DNA of 15,008 bases from RGIG8597 sp045133795 (GCA_045133795.1 JBGUUT010000047.1:1-15008); one strand, 5' to 3'. Shown: positions 7,408 through 14,801, counted from the stretch's first letter. The notes: generated by a model not told the origin, from the letters alone. Program-made: numbers and translations.

Positions 7408-9381
7408 ATGATTAATATTCGTAATTTTGGAATTATAGCTCATATTGATGCCGGAAAAACAACAACGACCGAACGATTGTTGTTTTCGGCAGGAGCAAGT
7501 CGTTATCTCGGTGAAGTAGAAGAAGGTACAACGGTTACAGATTATTTGTATGAAGAACGTGAACGCGGTATTACGATTCAGTCTGCAGTTGCAAAATGTT
7601 TATGGAAAGATACTACTTTTCATATTATCGATACGCCCGGACACGTTGATTTTATGAATGAGGTTGAGTGTTGTCTTCAAGTTTTAGATGCAGCAGTTGT
7701 TGTTGTGTGCGGCCAAGCGGGGATTCAAGCTCAAACTGAAAATTTGTTACGTGCTGATTCAATGAAAAATAAGCCGTTGATTTTTTATATAAATAAATTG
7801 GATAAAGAATCCGCTGATTTTGAGCGAGTTTTTTATGAAATTCAAGAACAATATCCGGTTTTACCTTTGGCTTTTCCTTATTATAAGGAAGATAAATTTG
7901 TCGGAATCATCGATGTGTTATCTGAAAAGCTTGTTGTTCAAGACGGTTTAAAACAAGATTGTTTCCCTCTTCCCGAAAATGCAAAAGATTTGTTTGATTT
8001 TTATTATACTCTGCTGGTTGACACTTTAACAGAGCATGATGAAAAAGTTTTGGAAAGTGTTCTCGGCGGAAATCTTAATAAAGAATTGATTATAAATTCT
8101 CTCAGAACGTTAACAATTAAGCAAAAAATAATGCCTTTATTATGTGGGTCAAGTAAAAAAAATGCGGGAATTTCGCTTTTAGCTGATGGAATAAAAAACT
8201 TTTTTCCGGCTCCCAATGATATTGATAATAATAAAAAAATACCTGATGTTTTTTGCTTTAAATATATGGCTCATCAGGAATTAGGAAGATTAAGACTTAT
8301 AAAAATCAATAAGAATATAATATTGAATAAAGGCTTGAAATTGTATAGTGCCGGAACCGGTGAAACTGTGGTAATCGATAAAATTTATACGCCTTTCGGT
8401 GGTTTGCTTGATGAAGAAGATGAAGTAAAGGAAGGACAAATTGCCATAATTCAAGAAGAGCAAAATGAAACTCTTGCTAGTTCGGCTCTTTATATAAACC
8501 ATGACGAAGCTATAAAAAATGAAAATTGTGAGAATTTTAAACAATATCCGATAATCTTTTTGAAAATAGAACCTGAAAATCCAGAAAATCGAGAGAAATT
8601 ACTCAATATAGGAAAGTTTTTATTACAAGAAGATGCAACTCTACTTCTAAAGGAAGACAGCGAGACCGGAGAAATTATTTTAGGTGGTATGGGAGAGCTT
8701 CATCTTGAGATTTTTAGAGACAGACTTGAACATTCTTATAAAATTAAAACTCGTGCCGGTCAACCGGCGGTTATTCCGAAATTGATTCCTGCAAAAAATA
8801 TAGCATTAACAGAGAGTTCTTCGTTTGTTATTCAAAATCAAGAAATTCAAGCTACATTGTCTTTGGAAATTTCTAATATCAGCGAAGAGAAAATGCAGTT
8901 TTCTGAAAAATTAGAAAACATTTTTGATATAGGAGAAACTTTTTCACAAAGTAAAGAAATATTACGTTCGTTGTTAATTACAGGAAAGGAATATGAATTT
9001 ATTAATACGAAGGTAAGAATTCTAAATTTTGAAACATCATCACCTTTGATTTCTTTGGGATTATATTGCAGTGTATTTTCTCGTCTTGCGACAAAAATTA
9101 TAAAAGATATGGATGTTGAACTTTTGTATCCTCAAATGGAATTGGAAATTTTTGTGAAGCCGGAGTATACGGGGAATATTACCGGAGAAATTCAAGCACG
9201 TCACGGAACTGTTTGTGATATTTCAAGAATTGATTCATTTGACAGAATAAGTTCTTATGCTCCGATGGAAGAATTATTTGGTTTTGCAACGAGATTACGC
9301 AGTCTTTCGTGTGGACACGGGGCTTTTTCAATGAAGTTGTCAGGGTATGCACCAAAAAGCCATAAACAGCAAAAAATATGA
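7408..9381 (+). CDS. EF-G paralogue, probable ribosome-recycling factor EF-G2
   Basis: This is a 657-residue translational GTPase. It has G1 AHIDAGKTT at residues 11-19, switch I ERERGITIQSA near 50-60, G3 DTPGH at 75-79 and G4 NKLD at 129-132. Domain III has GGMGELHLEIF near 426-436, and domain V has ELFGFATRLRSLSCGHGAFSM near the C-terminus. YLGEVEEGTTVTDYLYEERERG resembles mitochondrial EF-G2 and the spirochaete EF-G2 lineage. In domain IV (about 469-490) the SGG.GQ tip segment of translocating EF-G is absent. In Borrelia, EF-G2 acts only with RRF in ribosome recycling; I infer the same here. A tetracycline-protection role is less likely because domain V is EF-G-like. The N-terminus matches family starts, so the ATG is convincing despite lacking a Shine-Dalgarno sequence. 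It is divergent from the polysaccharide locus. Confidence 0.88.
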   Translation: MINIRNFGIIAHIDAGKTTTTERLLFSAGASRYLGEVEEGTTVTDYLYEERERGITIQSAVAKCLWKDTTFHIIDTPGHVDFMNEVECCLQVLDAAVVVVCGQAGIQAQTENLLRADSMKNKPLIFYINKLDKESADFERVFYEIQEQYPVLPLAFPYYKEDKFVGIIDVLSEKLVVQDGLKQDCFPLPENAKDLFDFYYTLLVDTLTEHDEKVLESVLGGNLNKELIINSLRTLTIKQKIMPLLCGSSKKNAGISLLADGIKNFFPAPNDIDNNKKIPDVFCFKYMAHQELGRLRLIKINKNIILNKGLKLYSAGTGETVVIDKIYTPFGGLLDEEDEVKEGQIAIIQEEQNETLASSALYINHDEAIKNENCENFKQYPIIFLKIEPENPENREKLLNIGKFLLQEDATLLLKEDSETGEIILGGMGELHLEIFRDRLEHSYKIKTRAGQPAVIPKLIPAKNIALTESSSFVIQNQEIQATLSLEISNISEEKMQFSEKLENIFDIGETFSQSKEILRSLLITGKEYEFINTKVRILNFETSSPLISLGLYCSVFSRLATKIIKDMDVELLYPQMELEIFVKPEYTGNITGEIQARHGTVCDISRIDSFDRISSYAPMEELFGFATRLRSLSCGHGAFSMKLSGYAPKSHKQQKI

Positions 9382-9388
9382 ATCTCAT

Positions 9389-9417
9389 TTGACTTTTATT
9401 TTTCGTTATGGTAAAAG
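9389..9417 (+). promoter_or_regulatory. Putative extended -10 promoter of the rplU operon
   Basis: TTGACT (9389-9394) is followed after 17 bp by TAAAAG (9412-9417), with TG at 9409-9410 forming an extended -10 element. Transcription would begin near 9424, giving a leader of about 90 nt before rplU. The -10 hexamer is weak by itself. Confidence 0.45.
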
Positions 9418-9449
9418 ACCGTAACTGTTTTACGGTGGTTTCGGCCTGT
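9418..9449 (+). promoter_or_regulatory. Potentially structured 5' leader of rplU
   Basis: ACCGTAA (9418-9424) pairs with TTACGGT (9430-9436) around a 5-nt loop. GGT and GCC at 9437-9446 could then form a short UUCG-capped stem, while ACGG can alternatively pair with CTGT (9446-9449). No T-run follows, so it is not an obvious terminator. It could be a fold used for L21 or L27 autoregulation, but the predicted start point near 9424 may exclude part of the first arm. Confidence 0.3.
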
Positions 9450-9514
9450 CTGTTATCAACGTAAAAAGATTTATAAAAAAATTAATATATTTATAATAAT
9501 GGGGAGTTCCAAAA

Positions 9515-9835
9515 ATGAAGGCTATTTTTGAAGACAGAAACAGACAGTATACTGTTCAGGTTGGAGATACTATCGTAATTGATAAAATGGCAGATGTAGA
9601 AAAAGATGCCGAAATTACTTTTGACAAATTAATGATGGTTATTGATGATAAGAATGCAACAAAAATCGGTGCACCTTATGTTAGCGGTGCAACTGTAAAA
9701 GCTACAGTTATAGATAATAATGTTCGTGATCCCAAAATAACTGTATTTAAATTCAAAAGAAGAAAAAATTACAAGAGAACAAAAGGTCATAAAGAACAAA
9801 GAACTTTAATCAAGATTGAATCAATCAACGCTTGA
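9515..9835 (+). CDS. rplU: 50S ribosomal protein L21
   Basis: L21 binds 23S rRNA in the large subunit. The 106-residue product has the family start MKAIFEDRNRQYTVQVGDTI, central 'VIDDKNATKIGAPYV' and the basic C-terminal stretch FKFKRRKNYKRTKGHKEQ that contacts rRNA. Length matches the family. GGGGAG at 9501-9506 precedes the ATG by 8 nt. It opens the rplU-prp-rpmA-obgE cluster, and its stop codon overlaps the start of prp. Confidence 0.97.
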   Translation: MKAIFEDRNRQYTVQVGDTIVIDKMADVEKDAEITFDKLMMVIDDKNATKIGAPYVSGATVKATVIDNNVRDPKITVFKFKRRKNYKRTKGHKEQRTLIKIESINA

Positions 9836-10164
9836 TTAAAATAGAGTTAAAAAGAAAAATAAACCATGAATATTTTTGTGGTTTAAAAGTTTTCGGGCAT
9901 AGTAATTTTGCTCGAAAAGGAAAGGATATTGTTTGTGCTGCGGTTTCAACCCTAGTTCAAACAGCGTATGCATTGTTTAAAACTTGTGTAACAAGTGAAA
10001 TAAAGCAAAGCGATAATGGAAAATGTTTTGAAATAGAAATAGAAAATGTGGCTGATGATGATTATGAGAAGATTATAAATTATTGTGATTTTCTGATAAC
10101 AGGTCTATTTTTAATAGAGAAGCATTATCCGGATTATGTAAAGATTATTATTTTGGAGGATTAA
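9832..10164 (+). CDS. prp: Ribosomal-processing cysteine protease Prp (YsxB family)
   Basis: This 110-residue protein belongs to the family whose Staphylococcus aureus member removes the N-terminal extension of L27. GHSNFARKGKDIVCAAVS carries both catalytic residues, His23 and Cys35. It sits between rplU and rpmA, as in Firmicutes. The start is a TTG that overlaps the rplU stop (TTGA), with no strong Shine-Dalgarno sequence, so expression probably depends on translational coupling to L21. That start gives the conserved N-terminus MIKIELKRK. The oddity is that the adjacent L27 has no extension to cleave, so the in vivo target here is unclear. Family assignment is firm; protease activity on L27 is not supported by the neighbour. 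Confidence 0.9.
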   Translation: MIKIELKRKINHEYFCGLKVFGHSNFARKGKDIVCAAVSTLVQTAYALFKTCVTSEIKQSDNGKCFEIEIENVADDDYEKIINYCDFLITGLFLIEKHYPDYVKIIILED

Positions 10165-10165
10165 A

Positions 10166-10423
10166 ATGGCACATCATAAAGGTGGTGGAAGTACTAGTAA
10201 CGGAAGAGATTCTGAGTCAAAGAGATTAGGTGTAAAGAAATTTGGTGGAATGACTGTTACTGCAGGTAACATCTTAGTTCGTCAAAGAGGAACTAAATTT
10301 TATGCAGGAAAAAATGTAGGTTGTGGAAAAGATCATACTCTTTTTGCTTTGATTGACGGTGTAGTTAAATTCGAGAAAGTTCTCGGCGGAAAGAAAAGAG
10401 CAATCAGCGTTTATTCAGTTTAA
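10166..10423 (+). CDS. rpmA: 50S ribosomal protein L27
   Basis: L27 reaches into the peptidyl transferase centre through its N-terminal tail. The 85-residue product begins MAHHKGGGSTSNGRDSESKR, the mature-type tail of E. coli L27, followed by LGVKKFGG and NILVRQRGTKFYAGKNVGCG. GGAGG at 10155-10159 lies 6 nt before the ATG. No in-frame upstream start would add the cleavable leader found in Firmicutes. It begins one base after the prp stop. Confidence 0.97.
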   Translation: MAHHKGGGSTSNGRDSESKRLGVKKFGGMTVTAGNILVRQRGTKFYAGKNVGCGKDHTLFALIDGVVKFEKVLGGKKRAISVYSV

Positions 10424-10426
10424 TTT

Positions 10427-11425
10427 ATGTTTTTTGTAGACGAAACAATTATTAAAGTTCGTTCCGGAAACGGTGGTGCAGGTTGTGTCAGTTTTCGGAG
10501 GGAAAAATATATTCCATATGGCGGACCTAATGGAGGAGACGGAGGCGATGGTGGCTCCGTCTTTTTTCGTGTTCGCGATAATCTTCGTACATTATATGAT
10601 TTAAAAAGGCGTAAAAACTTTATTGCAAAGAATGGTTTGCCCGGAATGGGATCTCAAATGAATGGAAAAGACGGTGAAGATGTTTACATTGATGTACCGC
10701 CGGGAACGGTTTTTTATGATGCCGATACCGGAATTTTAATTCATGATATGCTTGATTCTGGTGAGACTTATGAGTTTTTAAAAGGTGGAAAAGGCGGTTT
10801 GGGAAATATGCATTTTGCAACATCTACAAATCAAGCACCGCGTTATGCTCAGCCCGGGTTACCGGGTAAAGAAATGCGTCTGAGAGTAGAGTTAAAGCTT
10901 ATTGCTGATATAGGACTTGTAGGTTTTCCTAATGCAGGAAAATCAACTTTGTTAAGTGTTGTATCATGTGCAAAGCCTAAGATAGCTAACTACCCTTTTA
11001 CAACGTTAGTACCTAATTTGGGTGTTTTTCATGTAGAATACGAAAGTTTTGTTATGGCAGATATTCCGGGTATAATAGAAGGAGCTTCTTCCGGTGTAGG
11101 ATTAGGAATAGAATTCTTAAAACATATAGAAAGAACAAAGCTTTTATTATTTATTATAGATTTAGATGACCCGGATTATGAATTGCAATTTGATAAGTTG
11201 CGTAAAGAGATTTTTAATTATTCTCAAGAGCTTTATAATAAGCCTTATTTGATTGCTGCATCGAAGTATGATTTACATGACGGTGCGTTTAAAATAGAGT
11301 TATTAGAAAGTGAAATGAATATTAAAGCAATACCGTTTTCCAGTGTAACTCGTGAAGGTGTAGATTCATTATTATATGCTTTGAAAGATAAAATTCATGA
11401 GCTTGAAAATGAGCAATCAAAATGA
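10427..11425 (+). CDS. obgE: GTPase Obg (ribosome assembly)
   Basis: Obg is a large-subunit assembly GTPase linked to growth control. The glycine-rich Obg domain spans about residues 1-158, with GNGGAGCVSFRREKYIPYGG, 'GGDGGDGGSV' and GGKGGLGNMHFATSTNQAP. The G domain follows, with Walker A GFPNAGKST at 166-174, the switch region NYPFTTLVPNLG, G3 DIPG at 212-215 and a G4-like SKYD at 279-282, where NKxD is usual. The product has 332 residues, about 55-60 fewer than E. coli Obg, and lacks the OCT or acidic C-terminal extension. There is no clear Shine-Dalgarno sequence. The start is 3 bp after the rpmA stop, so coupled translation is likely. The start fits the conserved FVDE N-terminus. Confidence 0.96.
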   Translation: MFFVDETIIKVRSGNGGAGCVSFRREKYIPYGGPNGGDGGDGGSVFFRVRDNLRTLYDLKRRKNFIAKNGLPGMGSQMNGKDGEDVYIDVPPGTVFYDADTGILIHDMLDSGETYEFLKGGKGGLGNMHFATSTNQAPRYAQPGLPGKEMRLRVELKLIADIGLVGFPNAGKSTLLSVVSCAKPKIANYPFTTLVPNLGVFHVEYESFVMADIPGIIEGASSGVGLGIEFLKHIERTKLLLFIIDLDDPDYELQFDKLRKEIFNYSQELYNKPYLIAASKYDLHDGAFKIELLESEMNIKAIPFSSVTREGVDSLLYALKDKIHELENEQSK

Positions 11426-11988
11426 AAATCGCTATTTACGGCGGAAGTTTTAATCCAATTCATTATGGGCATTTATTATCTGCTGTATGGGTTTTGGAAA
11501 ATCTCCATTATGAGAAGATAATTTTAGTTCCTACTAATATACCAGTACATAAAGATTCTTTAGATTTTCCGCCGGCGATTCATCGCTTGAATATGGTAAA
11601 ACTTGCGGTAGAAGGTTTTGATTATTTGGATGTTTCAGATGTTGAAATAAATCGAGGCGGAAAATCTTATAGTATTGATACGGTTCGAGAATTGAAAGAA
11701 AAAATAATTTTTTCTGAAAAGCCTGGATTAATCTTTGGTGATGATTTGTTAGACGGTCTTCATTTATGGAAAGAAATTGATAATTTATGTAATGAATGTG
11801 ACCTTATTTGTCTCAAGCGTAATGTTAATTCAGTTGTTACACCTTACCCTATGACATCACTTGATAATCGTATTATAAATATCAGTTCGACAGATATAAG
11901 AAACAGAATACGCAACGGAAGAAAAGTAGATTTTTTATTGCCTGACAAAGTAAAAGATTATATAAATACACACAAGCTCTATATTTGA
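11422..11988 (+). CDS. nadD: Nicotinate-nucleotide adenylyltransferase NadD
   Basis: NadD joins nicotinate mononucleotide and ATP to give deamido-NAD in NAD synthesis. The 188-residue product has GGSFNPIHYGH at residues 7-17, with the His14 and His17 nucleotidyltransferase signature, and ISSTDIR at 154-160, the C-terminal ATP-binding motif. Length is typical. The start overlaps the obgE stop as ATGA, which implies translational coupling; no strong Shine-Dalgarno sequence is present. Confidence 0.95.
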   Translation: MKIAIYGGSFNPIHYGHLLSAVWVLENLHYEKIILVPTNIPVHKDSLDFPPAIHRLNMVKLAVEGFDYLDVSDVEINRGGKSYSIDTVRELKEKIIFSEKPGLIFGDDLLDGLHLWKEIDNLCNECDLICLKRNVNSVVTPYPMTSLDNRIINISSTDIRNRIRNGRKVDFLLPDKVKDYINTHKLYI

Positions 11989-12008
11989 TTTCTTAAAAAG
12001 GTAAAATT

Positions 12009-13220
12009 ATGGATAGTCGACATTCTAATAATGCAAATAGTTGGGTTTTAATTGCTATAATTCTTTTATTACTTGTTATTACAATATTTGCCGGAACTTT
12101 TTTTAAAAGTGAAAATAAACTTCAGGTTTTGTTAAAAAATAATCAGACAGTGTCTTGTTTTTTTGCAGTTTATAACGAAGAGAATAAGCTAACAAAAGCC
12201 TTTGTGTTATTTTATAATTCTTTAACAGACAGAATAGCGGGGGTTCATTTATTATCTAATACTTATGCAACTTTCATTAAAGGCGGGAAGCAAGATTTTT
12301 ATATATTGTCAGAGACTTATGCTTCTGGAGTTTCAAAAGAAGAAATAAAAAATGGTATTTCTAAACTGCTGGGAACTCAGATTAATTATTATTTGTTTTT
12401 ATCTGAAAAGAATTTAGTTAAATATGTTGATTTAGTTGGAGGAATAGAGATTTTTACCGAAGAAATTTCGATTCCGGCTAAACACATCTATTATCCGTCG
12501 GGGATTATTAATCTTGACGGTGATAAAGCTCTTGAATATTTAACTTTAAAAAAGAACGGAGAAAATGAGTACGAAGAATTAAAACGAGATGAAATTTTTA
12601 TTCGCAGTGTGATTACTTTAAAAGAAACATTTCAAGATTTATTCAATGAAAAGATTATATCTGAATATATTTATGAGTTGTGGAATACAAATCTTTCTTT
12701 AAATGATGTTTTGATTTTTTATAATCAAATAAACACACGTTTTTCACAAGGAGTTTCTAACTATTCCAGAAATTTTGTAAGTATAATTGTTTATTGTGAT
12801 AAGGATATAAAAAATAATAAAACCATTTATTTACCTAAAAAAAGTGGTTTTTGGGTAAAGAAAGAAGTAAAAGAAACTTTAGCCGCTTTAGAGATTAAAG
12901 AAGTAAAAGAAATAGGAAATAAAATAACGGTTCAGGTTTTAAACGGAACAGATATAGTAGGATTTGCCGGAAGATGTAAACGTTACCTTGAATCTTATGG
13001 TTTTGATGTAATTGAAACCGGGAATGCAGATCACAGTGAATATAAGAATACTGTGATTATAATCAGAAATAACGAAGCTAAAGCTTTAAAATTAGCTGAT
13101 TTAATAAAATGTAAGCGAACAATATACGAGAACCACAAACCGGAATATAAAAATGCACCATCAAAGATTGATGTAAAATTAATTTTGGGACGTGATTTTG
13201 ACGGAAAGGTAGTAAAATAA
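12009..13220 (+). CDS. Divergent LCP (LytR-CpsA-Psr) family protein with LytR C-terminal domain
   Basis: LCP proteins transfer lipid-linked polymers to the cell wall from the outer face of the inner membrane. Here a short cytoplasmic N-terminus is followed by one membrane span, about residues 12-31. An LCP-like region at about 35-210 retains the pattern INYYLFLSEKNLVKYVDLVGGIEIF and LDGDKALEYL. A LytR_C domain spans about 305-398, with ITVQVLNGT, FAGRCKRYLESYGFDV and LILGRDF. The usual early Asp/Arg motif, the 'SIPRDT'-type strand and the 'YVR.R..D..R' helix are not recognisable, so phosphotransferase activity is doubtful. AAAAAGG precedes the ATG by about 8 nt. The position after nadD is usual in treponemes, as far as I recall; rsfS, often found here, is missing. 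Confidence 0.8.
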   Translation: MDSRHSNNANSWVLIAIILLLLVITIFAGTFFKSENKLQVLLKNNQTVSCFFAVYNEENKLTKAFVLFYNSLTDRIAGVHLLSNTYATFIKGGKQDFYILSETYASGVSKEEIKNGISKLLGTQINYYLFLSEKNLVKYVDLVGGIEIFTEEISIPAKHIYYPSGIINLDGDKALEYLTLKKNGENEYEELKRDEIFIRSVITLKETFQDLFNEKIISEYIYELWNTNLSLNDVLIFYNQINTRFSQGVSNYSRNFVSIIVYCDKDIKNNKTIYLPKKSGFWVKKEVKETLAALEIKEVKEIGNKITVQVLNGTDIVGFAGRCKRYLESYGFDVIETGNADHSEYKNTVIIIRNNEAKALKLADLIKCKRTIYENHKPEYKNAPSKIDVKLILGRDFDGKVVK

Positions 13221-14068
13221 TGTTTGATATTATTTTAGCTGAAAGTGCCGGTTTTTGTATGGGGGTAAAAAACGCCTTTGATAAAACATTGGAAATTGTG
13301 AAAGATTATCCGCAAACCGTAATACTCGGAGATATTGTTCATAATCGCTTTGCAATAAACGAGATTGAAAAGAGCGGTTTGATTGTTGTTGAAAATGTTG
13401 ATGAAATTTTAAATGATACCGAAATCAAAAATGTAATTATCAGAGCTCACGGTATAACTTTGAAAACTTATAAGCGACTTGAAGATGCTGGCAAAAAGAT
13501 TTTTGATTTAACTTGCCCTATCGTGAAAAAAGTTCAATTGTTGACTAAACAATTGTCCGATGCTAATCACGATATAATAATTTTTGGCAAGAAAGATCAT
13601 CCTGAGGTTATGGGGATTTGCGGTTATTGCAGTACAGAGTTTGTTATTGTCAGTTCAGAAGACGAAGCGAAAGAATTGTCAAAACAGTTACAATCGCCGG
13701 TATTAATAAGTCAAACAACAATGAATGTTGAACATTTCGAAAGAATACAGAATATATTACAATTAACCTACCCTAATCTAACAGTACATAATACTTTGTG
13801 CAGAAATCCTCAAAGAACTCAAGAAGCCGCTTTGAAGTTGGCTGAACAAGTGGATTTGGCGATTGTAATCGGTGATAAAAAATCTTCAAATACACATTCT
13901 TTGTATGAAAGAATGTCTACTAAAGTTAAAACTTTATTTATTGAATATCCGAATGAAATTGTTTCATTTGATAAATCTATAAAATCAATAGGATTGACCG
14001 CAGGCAGTTCTACACCGAATTTTCAAATAAATGCAGTAATTGAAAGATTGAGAGAATTACAAAAATAA
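13220..14068 (+). CDS. ispH: 4-hydroxy-3-methylbut-2-enyl diphosphate reductase IspH
   Basis: IspH makes IPP and DMAPP from HMBPP in the last step of the MEP isoprenoid pathway, using a [4Fe-4S] cluster. The cluster ligands are Cys13 (AGFCMGV), Cys99 (DLTCPIV) and Cys194 (TLCRNPQ). The substrate-binding histidines are His41, His77 and His127, and Glu129 lies in DHPEV. QTTMN (165-169), GDKKSSNTHSL and GLTAGSSTP are the later signatures. Length, 282 residues, is the short-form norm. The ATG overlaps the last base of the LCP stop codon, with GGAAAGG at 13203-13209. The usual '.AT..RQ.A' after the third Cys reads RNPQRTQEA, a small variation. It is the last gene of the plus-strand block. Confidence 0.96.
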   Translation: MFDIILAESAGFCMGVKNAFDKTLEIVKDYPQTVILGDIVHNRFAINEIEKSGLIVVENVDEILNDTEIKNVIIRAHGITLKTYKRLEDAGKKIFDLTCPIVKKVQLLTKQLSDANHDIIIFGKKDHPEVMGICGYCSTEFVIVSSEDEAKELSKQLQSPVLISQTTMNVEHFERIQNILQLTYPNLTVHNTLCRNPQRTQEAALKLAEQVDLAIVIGDKKSSNTHSLYERMSTKVKTLFIEYPNEIVSFDKSIKSIGLTAGSSTPNFQINAVIERLRELQK

Positions 14069-14082
14069 TGTGTAATTCTCTC
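14050..14082. terminator. Perfect 11-bp inverted repeat between convergent genes, possible bidirectional terminator
   Basis: GAGAGAATTAC (14050-14060) and GTAATTCTCTC (14072-14082) are exact inverse copies around an 11-nt loop that contains the ispH stop codon. The position between convergent ispH and the sigma-factor gene suits a shared terminator. Neither side has a T-run, so it is not a textbook intrinsic terminator. Confidence 0.5.
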
Positions 14083-14094
14083 CGGGTAGTAAGA

Positions 14095-14652
14095 TTATAT
14101 TCCTTGTATTTTTCTTCTTAATTTTGATAATGCAATTTTGTAGATTTTATAAAGTTTAGTTTCGGTAATACAAAGTTCCTCTGCTAAAGTTTTGAAACTT
14201 TTATTTTGTTTTTCATTACTGAAAAAACGCAGATTTATAATTTTTAACTGTATTGGATCTAATTTTAAAAGTGATAAATTTAATTCTTTCTTTTTCTCCT
14301 TTTCCAATAAAATATTCTCCGGTGATGTTATAAAATTTTCTATATATTCATTGTTCAGTGAGTTGATATTTTTGTTTTCTCTGTCAATATATTTTTCAAT
14401 AAACGCTAAAGCCCAAAAATAAGCATAAGTACTAAATTTTGCTCCGTTTTTTCCCTCGTAACTTTGTACTGCTCGTAATAATCCCAGAACGCTTTCTTGA
14501 AACAAATCTTCACTGGAATGTCCGGTTCTGCGAGCAATCTTTACCGACAAGGCATGTAACATTGGTAAACATGAAATAATAATTCGATGTTGTTCTGATG
14601 AATTGTACTTTTCAACTTTTTTGTTTAAACTTCCGATTAAATTATTAACCAT
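14095..14652 (-). CDS. Small sigma-70-family RNA polymerase sigma factor
   Basis: This 185-residue protein would direct RNA polymerase to a set of promoters. Region 2 lies at about residues 30-92, with the core-binding and -10-binding stretch DLFQESVLGLLRAVQSYEG followed by KFSTYAYFWALAFIEKYIDR. A charged linker without a clear region 3 follows. Region 4, about 125-182, has a helix-turn-helix at roughly 153-178 (KTLAEELCITETKLYKIYKIAL). The region 2 wording is closer to group 2/3 sigma-70 factors than to classical ECF sigmas, although the two-domain layout is ECF-like. AAGGAG lies about 6 nt before the ATG. No anti-sigma gene is visible next to it in the window. The regulon is unknown. Confidence 0.82.
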   Translation of the reverse strand: MVNNLIGSLNKKVEKYNSSEQHRIIISCLPMLHALSVKIARRTGHSSEDLFQESVLGLLRAVQSYEGKNGAKFSTYAYFWALAFIEKYIDRENKNINSLNNEYIENFITSPENILLEKEKKKELNLSLLKLDPIQLKIINLRFFSNEKQNKSFKTLAEELCITETKLYKIYKIALSKLRRKIQGI

Positions 14653-14773
14653 TTTTTTCTCCTTTTATGTTACCAATTGAGCATTGTGAGTGCCTTGAGG
14701 TAAAAAGAAGTTAAAAAAAGGTTTAAAATCAAATAAAATACTTTTTAAGGCTAAAAAAATACAAAAATCCCAT

Positions 14774-14801
14774 TTGAAAAAATGAAAAGAGTGTATATTA
14801 T
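14774..14801 (+). promoter_or_regulatory. Putative sigma-70 promoter for the right-edge gene
   Basis: TTGAAA (14774-14779) is followed after 16 bp by TATTAT (14796-14801). The expected start point near 14808 gives a leader of about 34 nt containing AAGAGG before the TTG start at 14842. It lies in the 189-bp divergent gap with the sigma-factor gene; I saw no convincing promoter for the latter there. Confidence 0.45.

Noticed and set aside
7408..9381. Tetracycline-resistance ribosomal protection protein (TetM-like)
   Set aside because: The N-terminal GTPase region is similar to TetM, but the C-terminal domain V has the EF-G pattern ELFGFATRLRSL and the TetM C-terminal signature is absent; the locus is housekeeping.
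14681..14695. Hairpin GCATT/AGTGC upstream of the sigma-factor gene as an operator
   Set aside because: Only five pairs including a G-U, with no clear promoter nearby to relate it to.
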